This document shows positions 50,444 to 58,057 of a DNA stretch of 64,000 bases, piece by piece. The notes beneath the pieces are model-generated. The model saw only the letters and a program-made list of their open reading frames with translations. It made no database searches and was not told the origin of the DNA. A program made the translations under genes and the position numbers. The stretch's first letter is position 1, and the number at the start of each line of letters is the position of its first letter. Source of the DNA: Gemmatimonadota bacterium (lineage in GTDB: Bacteria > Gemmatimonadota > Gemmatimonadetes > Longimicrobiales > Gaopeijiaceae); the NCBI GenBank assembly GCA_009841165.1, contig VXMI01000156.1, forward strand, positions 1 through 64,000, given 5' to 3'.

Positions 50444-51474
50444 CTTTCGGATCCTTTCCGGCGAAATGATGTGATTTGTGGATAGAGTCCTCGATTGTCC
50501 AGTACAAACACGCGATCGCCCGTGACCGCAAAGCTGTCCGCTACGTCCGGGAGTGTCTGTGAGTGCACGTACCGGCCGCTTCCGACGTCGTACATGTCGA
50601 GCACCCGGAATCGATGCGCCGTATGCCCTCCGGGCAGCACATACATCGTGTCCTTCCAGACATCCATATCATATGCAGAGTAGGCAGGGCGTGCGGCCAA
50701 TCTCCAACTGGTCCTGTTATCGCGACGGTTGACAATGATCTCCGGGAATTCGGTGTGCTCGACGTAGGGGAACATCTCCAGGGGCGTGTCGGCCTCGAAG
50801 GTAAACCAGCCGTTTCCCGCCTCGAAGGCAAAGACCCATATGTCGTTTTCCGATGCGGCAACGTTACCATATCGCTGAAGGAAATGCATCGTTGTGAAGC
50901 CGGACCAAGGAACCTTGACCGAATCCTCCTGCTCGCCCTCGGACACCAGTATCCAGGGGTCGGCCGGTCTGTTGGTGTCGAGTACGACATCTCCCGACGA
51001 CAGGGCTGCGACTCCTTCAACAAGGCTGAAGTCGTTGCAGATGATGGTGTCCTCGCGCTTGAGCACGCCCTCGGGCGACAGAAACACCAGGCGGCAGTTG
51101 CCGGAGTCGGCCAGGACGAGACCGCCGTCGGGCGTCACGTCAAAGGCACGCACGTTTCCGAGTTCACCGGGACCCTCTCCCTTCCTGCCCCACCTCCAGT
51201 CCAGGTCGCCCGCAGGCGAGAGCCTTACCACCTGCTGCAACATCGGATCGAGCACATACAATGCGTTGTCGGGTGCTGCAACAAGCCGCGTGGGTGCACC
51301 GAGAATGGTGTCACGGACTCCGCCATAGCTCCAGATCGTGTCGTACGTGACCGTACGCATGGTCCGAACACCCGACCCCTCAGTAAACAGGGCCGGTGTA
51401 CCGCCGCGCATTTCTCCACAAGCAACGCTCAGCGCCGTTGCCGACAGAGCCGACAGAACCCTTCGCCGGATCAT
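50440..51474 (-). CDS. Six-bladed beta-propeller protein of the peptide operon
   Basis: A 344-residue protein with a lipoprotein-like signal (S-V-A-C at 16-19, a weak lipobox). The blades carry L-Y-V-L-D-P-M, G-R-K-G-E-G-P-G-E-L and F-D-V-T-P-D-G-G-L-V-L-A-D-S-G typical of BF3164-type six-bladed propellers. It overlaps the thioredoxin-fold gene upstream and peptide copy 3 downstream, both by ATGA. In Bacteroidetes, proteins of this propeller type are encoded with small NVEALA peptides; the same pairing is seen here with unrelated peptides. A chaperone or receptor role for the peptides is inference. Confidence 0.82.
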   Translation of the reverse strand: MIRRRVLSALSATALSVACGEMRGGTPALFTEGSGVRTMRTVTYDTIWSYGGVRDTILGAPTRLVAAPDNALYVLDPMLQQVVRLSPAGDLDWRWGRKGEGPGELGNVRAFDVTPDGGLVLADSGNCRLVFLSPEGVLKREDTIICNDFSLVEGVAALSSGDVVLDTNRPADPWILVSEGEQEDSVKVPWSGFTTMHFLQRYGNVAASENDIWVFAFEAGNGWFTFEADTPLEMFPYVEHTEFPEIIVNRRDNRTSWRLAARPAYSAYDMDVWKDTMYVLPGGHTAHRFRVLDMYDVGSGRYVHSQTLPDVADSFAVTGDRVFVLDNRGLYPQITSFRRKGSER

Positions 51475-51998
51475 GACGCACCAAACCTTTCCTCCAGGGA
51501 CGCTGCGGTCAGGTCTTCCTGCCCGCCGATGCTCTGGACAAACGTCACGCCTCCCTGTTCGTCAAACCCCACAGCAAAGGGAGTTCGAACGAATCGACCG
51601 ATCGGCATCACGGACCGCCAGGGGACGGGTTCCAACACGGTATCCCCACTATTGGCGGCGACGAGTTTCTCGAGGTCCGATGTCGAAACCCCGTCCTCGA
51701 TGATCAGAATTCGCGTTGGTACGGTGAGTTGACCCGCGAGATCGTTGACGTCTTCGACGAGAGCCAGACAGTCGGCGGCCGTGGTTACGAACACCATGCT
51801 CGGCCCCGGTATACCAGCGGCATCGATGAACTGCTCGAAGCGATAGTCGTCCAAGCGAGCACGAACGGCGGAAAAGGAAAACAGGACACAGGCCAGAGCG
51901 AGCATGGCACCCTGCCACCGAGACAGACTTGCCCGGCGCTGCAGGAATGATCGCATCGCGCGCATATTGGACAGGGCCCGCGCTCTTGGTTCAGGCAT
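51471..51998 (-). CDS. Membrane-anchored thioredoxin-fold protein with a single active-site Cys
   Basis: A 175-residue protein from the ATG at 51998, preceded by GGAGGGA. A membrane helix (about residues 32-46) tethers a domain that runs F-V-T-T-A-A-D-C-L-A-L-V, then a strand-helix pattern, R-T-P-F with the cis-Pro and a closing G-G-V-T-F strand. This is the thioredoxin/TlpA order, but only one Cys stands where C-x-x-C would be. It overlaps the propeller gene by four bases. Processing, loading or disulfide handling of the four-Cys peptides is a reasonable guess. The frame is open upstream to 52322 but the extra region looks non-coding. Confidence 0.7.
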   Translation of the reverse strand: MPEPRARALSNMRAMRSFLQRRASLSRWQGAMLALACVLFSFSAVRARLDDYRFEQFIDAAGIPGPSMVFVTTAADCLALVEDVNDLAGQLTVPTRILIIEDGVSTSDLEKLVAANSGDTVLEPVPWRSVMPIGRFVRTPFAVGFDEQGGVTFVQSIGGQEDLTAASLEERFGAS

Positions 51999-52311
51999 TT
52001 CTCCCTCCAGAGAACTGGTGATTCGGGTCGTGACGGGTAAGGTCACGGACGATCCCGTGTCGTCCAGCCGGCACAGGCGTTCCCGCCGGACGGGATCGAC
52101 GGGACATCGATTTCGCTGACGCGGCGACAACCTGCGGGGCGCGCGCGGTGATCCTCCCCACCCGCGGCAGGTCCGACAGCACGAGAGTCGCGGCCAGTAC
52201 GGCGGCGGGAGCCGCCAGGAGCAGCCCGCATGCGGCGGTCCGCGGGTGTGCGGACAGGCGCCGATGCAGTGCTGCGATTCGATTGCTGGAGCCCGGTTTT
52301 CGTGCGGCCAT
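51991..52311 (-). CDS. Possible small membrane-anchored protein, first gene of peptide operon
   Basis: A 106-residue frame with one clear hydrophobic segment (about residues 28-46, C-G-L-L-L-A-A-P) and good GC3 codon use in its first half, but a basic, atypical second half. Its stop overlaps the next start by 8 bases, as if coupled. The second half may read in another frame if an undetected frameshift is present. It could also be spurious. Confidence 0.35.
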   Translation of the reverse strand: MAARKPGSSNRIAALHRRLSAHPRTAACGLLLAAPAAVLAATLVLSDLPRVGRITARAPQVVAASAKSMSRRSRPAGTPVPAGRHGIVRDLTRHDPNHQFSGGRNA

Positions 52312-52421
52312 CCGTGAAGCATCCCCTGAGGCGAGTCGTCTCTGCGATCAAGCGAGCAACACGCTACATGGTCCCCAGGGGCGCTTCCATAGCTGGATGG
52401 GACATGATCTCCGGCGGAGCG

Positions 52422-52463
52422 AAAAAAGGGTCTGCCGGACGGCCGAAACCGCCCCGCAGACCC
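52422..52463 (-). terminator. Intrinsic terminator of the peroxiredoxin gene
   Basis: On the minus strand GGGTCTGC and GCAGACCC form an 8-bp stem (52456-52463 with 52428-52435), directly followed by six T (52427-52422). It lies 45 bases beyond the peroxiredoxin stop, as expected for rho-independent termination, and separates it from the peptide operon. Confidence 0.85.
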
Positions 52464-52508
52464 TTCAGAACGAGGGCCGGAGGGATGAAATCCGGGCGCG
52501 AAGTCCCT

Positions 52509-53129
52509 CTACAGCGCCTTCAGCACCTCCAAAACGTCCTCGTTCGTCGGCCGGACCCGATAGTCCACCTCCACGAACCGGTATCGCACGACGCCTTCCT
52601 TGTCGATCACGTAGGTCGCGGGGTGGGGAAGCGGGCGGTTGGGGGGCGCATCCGGGTTGAAGAGGCCGTATCGGTCGATCACCCGGTGGTCCGGGTCCGA
52701 CAGCATGATGAAGTCGGGCTCCACCCCGTCGTCGGCGGCCACGCGGTCGATCATCAGCTGCATGCCTTCACTGTCGTCCACGGATATGGTGACGATCTCG
52801 GTTTCGTCCGCGAGGTCGTCGGGAAGGAGTGCTCTCAGCTCCACGAGCTGACTGGCGCAGTACGGTCACCAGTGTCCGCGGTAGAAGACCAGGACAACGT
52901 TCTTCTCGCCACGAAAGCCCGCGAGGTCCACCGGGCCGCGGTCGAAGGAGTCGAGGGTGAAGAGCGGGGCTTCGTCGCCCAGCGCGACGCGCTCGATGTC
53001 GGTGGGCGGCAGGTCGTGTCCGTCCACGGGGCCGAGCGTCTGTGCCCGGGCGGATGCGGCGGTGAACGCGCCGACCGCGATCAGGGACAGGGCGCAGAGG
53101 CGGAGCAGGGAGGCAAGGGATCGTCTCAT
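52509..53129 (-). CDS. Exported peroxiredoxin-like selenoprotein with in-frame UGA (Sec88)
   Basis: From the ATG at 53129 the protein has a signal peptide ending A-R-A-Q (residue 30). A redoxin domain begins near G-D-E-A-P-L-F-T-L. The frame reaches F-Y-R-G-H-W then TGA at 52868-52866 and carries on P-Y-C-A-S-Q-L, followed by 115 residues of perfectly good redoxin sequence. Relatives have W-C-P-Y-C, so the UGA stands at the peroxidatic Cys. A hairpin with a GUG loop follows at SECIS distance. I read it as 206 residues with Sec88 and Cys91. The alternative is a Cys-to-stop mutation. It is divergent from asnB. Confidence 0.8.
52835..52851 (-). promoter_or_regulatory. Candidate bacterial SECIS hairpin
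   Basis: On the minus strand TCAGCTC and GAGCTGA form a perfect 7-bp stem with the 3-base loop GTG. The stem starts 14 bases after the UGA, and the loop lies 22-24 bases after it, within the range known for SelB-dependent elements, which need a short stem with G/U in the apical loop. A lower TGC/GCA pair could extend it across an internal loop. The hairpin is inside the coding sequence, as in all bacterial SECIS. Confidence 0.65.
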
Positions 53130-53207
53130 CGGAATCGTCCAGGAAGGGGCGGGTGGTCATTCCTCCGCGGCTACACCGGTAGGGCCGCGGCACGGTATCT
53201 TAACGAC

Positions 53208-54872
53208 ATGTGCTCGGTCCTCGCCATCCTCGAAATCGATCCTCACGCCCCCTACCCGCGTGAACGCGCGCTGGCGTTGTCGAGGCTCCAGCAGCACCGG
53301 GGGCCCGACTGGTCGGGTGTCTTCGCCCACGACCGCGCACTCCTGGCGCACAACCGGCTGGCCATCGTCGACGTCGAGCACGGCGCTCAGCCACTGGAGA
53401 ACTCGGCCGGAACCCACGTGCTCGCGGTGAACGGCGAGATCTACAACCACCGGGTGCTGGAAGCGGAGCTCGCGGGATCATTCCGTCCGCGGACCCGCAG
53501 CGACTGCGAGGTGATCCTCGGGCTGTACGCCGAGCAGGGGAGCGGCTTCGTGGACCGCCTGAACGGGATCTTCGCGTTCGTGCTGTACGACGCCGAGCAG
53601 GATCGGTACATCGTCGCCCGCGACCACATGGGCATCGTTCCCCTCTACACGGGGCGCGACGACGAGGGGCGGTTCTTCGTCGCCTCCGAGATGAAGGCGC
53701 TGATGCCCGTCTGCCGCTCGGTCGAGGAGTTTCCGCCGGGGCACGTGCTGGATTCGGCGGACGGCAACGCCGTTCCGAAGCGCTACTACAAGAGGACATG
53801 GCGCGACTACGAGGCCGCCACCGCCGAACCCGACCCGGCCAGGATCCGCGAGGCGCTCGAAGCCGCTGTGCACCGCCAGCTCATGTCGGACGTCCCCTAC
53901 GGGGTGTTGCTCTCGGGAGGGCTCGACTCGTCGATCGTCTCGGCGGTCGCCCGGCGCTACGCGCGGCGCCGAATCGAGGACGACGACCGAAGCGAGGCGT
54001 GGTGGCCCCGGCTGCACTCGTTTTGCATCGGGCTGGAAGGGTCGCCGGATCTGGCCAGCGCCGCGACGGTGGCCGAGCACATCGGCACCGTGCACCACCA
54101 GTTCCACTTCACCGTCCAGGAGGGCCTCGACGCGCTCTCAGACGTCATCCACCACCTCGAGACCTTCGACGTCACCACCGTGCGCGCCGCCACGCCGATG
54201 TACCTGATGGCGCGGCGCATCCGCACACTGGGCATCAAGATGGTCCTCTCGGGAGAGGGGGCCGACGAGGTCTTCGGCGGCTACCTCTACTTCCACCGCG
54301 CCCCCGACCCCCGCGCGTTTCACGATGAGACGGTGAGGAAGCTCGACCGCCTTCACCAGTTCGACTGTCTGCGCGCGAACAAGGCGATGGCGGCGTGGGG
54401 CGTGGAGGCAAGAGTGCCGTTCCTCGACCGGGAATTCCTGGACGTGGCGATGTCGATCGACCCGGCGGCGAAGATGCCGGGTGGCGGGATCGAAAAGCGC
54501 ATCCTCCGCGAAGCGTTCGCTGACTATCTGCCCCCGGAGATCCTTTGGCGCCAGAAGGAGCAGTTCTCGGATGGCGTCGGCTACTCCTGGATCGACTCGC
54601 TGAAGGCGTTCGCCGAGGAGAGTGTGAGCGACCGCCAGCTGGCCAATGCGCGCTTCCGCTTCCCCTGGAATCCGCCCCCGGACAAGGAAGCCTACCTCTA
54701 CCGGAGGATCTTCGAGTCGCACTTCCCGCTGCCCGAGGCCGCCCGCTGCGTCCCCGGCGGCCCAAGCGTCGCCTGCTCGACCCCCGAAGCCCTGGCGTGG
54801 GACGAAGCGCTGTCGAGCACCATCGACCCGTCGGGGCGCGCGGTCGCGGGAGTGCACCGGTCCGCGTACTGA
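53208..54872 (+). CDS. asnB: Asparagine synthetase B (glutamine-hydrolysing)
   Basis: A 554-residue protein, the same length as E. coli AsnB. M-C-S-V gives the catalytic Cys after Met removal. The glutaminase half has R-G-P-D-W-S-G and N-G-E-I-Y-N-H. The synthetase half has the pyrophosphate loop L-L-S-G-G-L-D-S-S near residue 236, and S-G-E-G-A-D-E-V-F-G-G. It converts aspartate, glutamine and ATP to asparagine. The ATG at 53208 is chosen because the Cys must follow it directly. It is divergent from the selenoprotein gene with 78 bases between the starts. Confidence 0.95.
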   Translation: MCSVLAILEIDPHAPYPRERALALSRLQQHRGPDWSGVFAHDRALLAHNRLAIVDVEHGAQPLENSAGTHVLAVNGEIYNHRVLEAELAGSFRPRTRSDCEVILGLYAEQGSGFVDRLNGIFAFVLYDAEQDRYIVARDHMGIVPLYTGRDDEGRFFVASEMKALMPVCRSVEEFPPGHVLDSADGNAVPKRYYKRTWRDYEAATAEPDPARIREALEAAVHRQLMSDVPYGVLLSGGLDSSIVSAVARRYARRRIEDDDRSEAWWPRLHSFCIGLEGSPDLASAATVAEHIGTVHHQFHFTVQEGLDALSDVIHHLETFDVTTVRAATPMYLMARRIRTLGIKMVLSGEGADEVFGGYLYFHRAPDPRAFHDETVRKLDRLHQFDCLRANKAMAAWGVEARVPFLDREFLDVAMSIDPAAKMPGGGIEKRILREAFADYLPPEILWRQKEQFSDGVGYSWIDSLKAFAEESVSDRQLANARFRFPWNPPPDKEAYLYRRIFESHFPLPEAARCVPGGPSVACSTPEALAWDEALSSTIDPSGRAVAGVHRSAY

Positions 54873-54937
54873 CGGACCGACGACCGGCCCGGGACGGACT
54901 TGCCGCGCCCTCCCGCGCGCCGTAGCATCACCTCACC

Positions 54938-54966
54938 TTGACGCTCGCCATTCGGCGCCGTGTAGT
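54938..54966 (+). promoter_or_regulatory. Candidate promoter of the SusC/SusD operon
   Basis: TTGACG (54938-54943) and TGTAGT (54961-54966) are separated by 17 bases, about 40 bases upstream of the SusC start. The -10 match is four of six bases. The ribosome site just before the ATG at 55008 is AGGAGGTGA, close to perfect. Confidence 0.4.
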
Positions 54967-55007
54967 CGAATGGTCTGTATACCAATACGGATGCCAGGAG
55001 GTGAACA

Positions 55008-58000
55008 ATGAGCGCAAATCGTTTGTTCCGCCGGTCTCGATCGAGAAAGACCGGCCGTCACAGGGACGGGGGAAGCCGCGCTGCGCGGCCTCGCCACGTG
55101 GTCCTCATCCTTGGGGCACTCGCTCTGGGTGCCCTGACGCCGGGCACGCCATTCACCGCCCATGCCCAGCAGAACATCATCCGCGGCACCGTGCTCCAGC
55201 AGCAGACTCTGCAGCCGGTCGTGGGGGCCCAGGTCGTCGCCGAAGGGACCCAGCAGGGATCTATCACCGACGGCACCGGACGCTTCACGATTGCCGGGCT
55301 GACCGGCACCCAGATCACCCTCGAGGTCATCATGGTGGGCTATCGGACCGCGCGGCAGACCGTGCCCGTGGGCACCACCGACGTTCGCATTCTGCTGGCC
55401 GAGACCGCCGTCGAACTGGAGGGAATCGTCGTAACCGGCACGCCCGGCGAAACACGCGCCCGCACGGTCGGCAATGCGGTGGCCCGGGTGTCGGCGGAAT
55501 CCAGCCTGCAGGTCAAGCCGGTCCGCGATGTTCAGGATCTGCTGAAGGGCGCGGCCCCCGGTGTAACGGTGCGGGTCGGACAGGGCAACGTGGGCACGGG
55601 CGGCGTAATACGCATGCGCGGCGTGACAAGTCTGTCATTGAACAACCAGCCCCTCATCTACATCGACGGAATCCGCGTCAACAACGACTTCCGCTCGGGC
55701 CCCTCCATTCGCGGCGGGCGCCAGACCTCCCGCATCAACGACATCAATCCGGAAGAGATCGAGTCCATCGAGATCATCAAGGGACCGGCGGCGGCCACGC
55801 TCTACGGCACGGAGGCGTCCAACGGCGTGATTCAGATCATCACCAAGAGAGGCACCGCGGGCGCCCCGACCTGGAATCTGACGGTCAAGCAGGGGGTGAA
55901 CTACTTCGCGGACCCCCACGGACGACTCCCGAACAACTACGCGCTCGGCGCGAGCGGCGAGTTGATGGAACAGGACCTGTACGAGGAAGAACTGTCCGCC
56001 GGGCGCAACGCACTTCAGAACGGCCACAGCCAGGGCTACGACCTCAGCGTCCGGGGGGGCACCGAGGGTGTCCGCTACTTCGCATCGGCCGCCTGGGACG
56101 ACACCGAGGGAATCGTCGACTACAACTGGCAGAAGAAGCTGAGCGCCCGTGGCAACCTCCAGATCACACCCGGCGACAACCTCAATGCCACCATCAACCT
56201 CGGGGTGGTGAGCAGTGAGACCCGATACGGACAGGCGGCGTCCGGTTGGGACCTGATGGGCCAGTTCATCTGGGGCAATCCCCGGTCTCGGGACGGACGC
56301 CTGCGGGGCTTCCTTCGCGCCACGCCGGAAGCCGCCGGCAGCATTCAGTCCTACTCAGAGATCCTGCGCGCGACCCTCGGCACCACGGTGGACTACCGAC
56401 CCTTCGACTGGCTGAGCACACGGATGAACGTTGGCCTGGACATGACCGACGAGGAGAACTCGATCCTCTTCCCGCGTCACCCCACGGGCTCCGCATACTT
56501 CTTCGGCGCCAGGAGTCTGGGCGAGAAGAACGCCGAGCGCAAAGCGGTGCGGAACGCCACGGTGGACTTCGGCGGTACCGCGGATTTCGACCTGACCGAC
56601 GCGATCTCGTCTGCCACGTCGGTGGGCTTCCAGTACTTTACGAAGGAAACGGAGGGACTGACGGGGCAGGGGCGCATCTTCCCTGCACCTCCGGTGATCA
56701 CGATCGGCGGCGCCGCCCAGACGATCTCGAGCGAGTCGTACGTCGCCAACAAGACCGTCGGTGTGTACGTCCAGGAGAGGATCGGCTTCAACAACCGCCT
56801 GTTCCTGACGGGCGCCGTCCGGGGCGACGACAACTCGGCCTTCGGGCAGAACTTCGATTTCGTGGTGTATCCCAAAGTCAGTGCGACCTGGGTCATCAAC
56901 GAGGAATCCTTCTTCAACGTGCCCTGGGTGAATACGCTCAAGCTCAGGGGCGCCTGGGGACAGGCCGGCCAGCAGCCCGATGTCTTTGCGGCAATCCGCC
57001 TCTATCAGCCCGCGACCGGTCCCGGCGACTCGTCCATTCTCACCCCGCGCACCATTGGCAACCCGGACCTCGAGCCGGAGCGGGGGCAGGAACTGGAACT
57101 GGGATTCGACGCGGCCTTTCTTGACGACCGGCTGGGAATCGACTTCACCATGTACGACCAGAGCCGCAGGAACGCGATCATCGCGTCACCGGTTCCCCCG
57201 TCGTCCGGCTTCCCGGGAATCCGCTTCGTCAACGTAGGTCAGGTGGACAGCCGCGGGGTCGAACTGGGCATCAATGCCCAGCTCCTCCAGGGTGACGACG
57301 TGGCGTGGTCGCTCGGTTTCAACCTGGGCACCAACGATTCGGAGGTGGTCGACCTGGGCGAGTTCAGCGACCTCGGGGCCGGCGCGGCCCAGCTCCATCG
57401 GGTCGGCTATCCGGTCGCCGCCTTCTTCATGCGCCGCGTAGTGAGCGCGGACGTCGACGGCCAGGGCAATGTCGTCAATGCGATGTGCAGGGGCGAAGCC
57501 GACGGATCGACCGTTCCCTGCGACGGCGCACCGCGAGTGTTCGCGGGTCAGCCCGATCCGAAGCTGACGGGCAACCTCAACTCTTCCGTCACTCTCTTCG
57601 GGAATCTCCGGTTGTCGGCGGAGATCGACTTCCAGGGTGGTCACAACGCCGTTACGGGAGACATCGCGGGCGCTCACCACCTGTTTCGCAACACCCGGGC
57701 GATCCTGACGAATTCGCACCCGATCCTGGAGGCCTATGACCAGATCAGCGGGTTCAGCTGGTTCGAGTCCGGCTTCTACGGCGCCGGGTGGGCCAAGCTG
57801 CGCAACGTCTCGGCAACGTACACGCTGCCGGATGAGATGGTGAGCACAATTGGGGCCTCAAGGGCGGCGCTGACGGTGTCAGGGCAGAATCTGGCGATTC
57901 TCTGGCAGGAGACGGAGGAACTCTTCGGGCGCAGGATCATCGACCCCGAAAACCGGCTCACCGCCAGCGAGACCTCCGGATACGTCCAGACCGTCGTTCC

Positions 58001-58043
58001 GCACCTCACCAGCATCCTCGTGACGATGCGGCTGACCTTCTGA
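55008..58043 (+). CDS. SusC/RagA-type TonB-dependent outer-membrane transporter
   Basis: A 1011-residue protein. The signal peptide ends A-H-A-Q near residue 55 after a long basic n-region. A CarboxypepD-reg-like domain (I-R-G-T-V, G-A-Q-V-V, T-D-G-T-G-R-F-T-I) follows. Then comes a plug with L-I-Y-I-D-G-I-R-V and I-E-I-I-K-G-P-A-A-A-T-L-Y-G-T-E-A-S-N-G-V-I-Q-I-I-T-K-R-G, and a 22-strand barrel. It imports a glycan, peptide or similar nutrient together with the SusD-like lipoprotein that follows by 14 bases. No sugar hydrolases flank the pair; M20 and MBL-fold hydrolases do, so the substrate may not be a glycan. Confidence 0.95.
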   Translation: MSANRLFRRSRSRKTGRHRDGGSRAARPRHVVLILGALALGALTPGTPFTAHAQQNIIRGTVLQQQTLQPVVGAQVVAEGTQQGSITDGTGRFTIAGLTGTQITLEVIMVGYRTARQTVPVGTTDVRILLAETAVELEGIVVTGTPGETRARTVGNAVARVSAESSLQVKPVRDVQDLLKGAAPGVTVRVGQGNVGTGGVIRMRGVTSLSLNNQPLIYIDGIRVNNDFRSGPSIRGGRQTSRINDINPEEIESIEIIKGPAAATLYGTEASNGVIQIITKRGTAGAPTWNLTVKQGVNYFADPHGRLPNNYALGASGELMEQDLYEEELSAGRNALQNGHSQGYDLSVRGGTEGVRYFASAAWDDTEGIVDYNWQKKLSARGNLQITPGDNLNATINLGVVSSETRYGQAASGWDLMGQFIWGNPRSRDGRLRGFLRATPEAAGSIQSYSEILRATLGTTVDYRPFDWLSTRMNVGLDMTDEENSILFPRHPTGSAYFFGARSLGEKNAERKAVRNATVDFGGTADFDLTDAISSATSVGFQYFTKETEGLTGQGRIFPAPPVITIGGAAQTISSESYVANKTVGVYVQERIGFNNRLFLTGAVRGDDNSAFGQNFDFVVYPKVSATWVINEESFFNVPWVNTLKLRGAWGQAGQQPDVFAAIRLYQPATGPGDSSILTPRTIGNPDLEPERGQELELGFDAAFLDDRLGIDFTMYDQSRRNAIIASPVPPSSGFPGIRFVNVGQVDSRGVELGINAQLLQGDDVAWSLGFNLGTNDSEVVDLGEFSDLGAGAAQLHRVGYPVAAFFMRRVVSADVDGQGNVVNAMCRGEADGSTVPCDGAPRVFAGQPDPKLTGNLNSSVTLFGNLRLSAEIDFQGGHNAVTGDIAGAHHLFRNTRAILTNSHPILEAYDQISGFSWFESGFYGAGWAKLRNVSATYTLPDEMVSTIGASRAALTVSGQNLAILWQETEELFGRRIIDPENRLTASETSGYVQTVVPHLTSILVTMRLTF

Positions 58044-58057
58044 TTCCGGGAGGAACC

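Noticed and set aside
51999-52322. N-terminal extension of the thioredoxin-fold protein up to 52322
   Set aside because: The extra 108 residues are Arg/Pro/Cys-rich with no signal or fold, while the ATG at 51998 has a strong GGAGGGA site and a normal membrane anchor after it.
52866-52868. Ordinary nonsense mutation making the peroxiredoxin a pseudogene
   Set aside because: Considered the main alternative. It is disfavoured because the TGA is exactly at the redox Cys codon, the rest of the frame is intact over 118 codons, a terminator follows the true end, and a SECIS-like hairpin is in place. It cannot be excluded without the sel genes.
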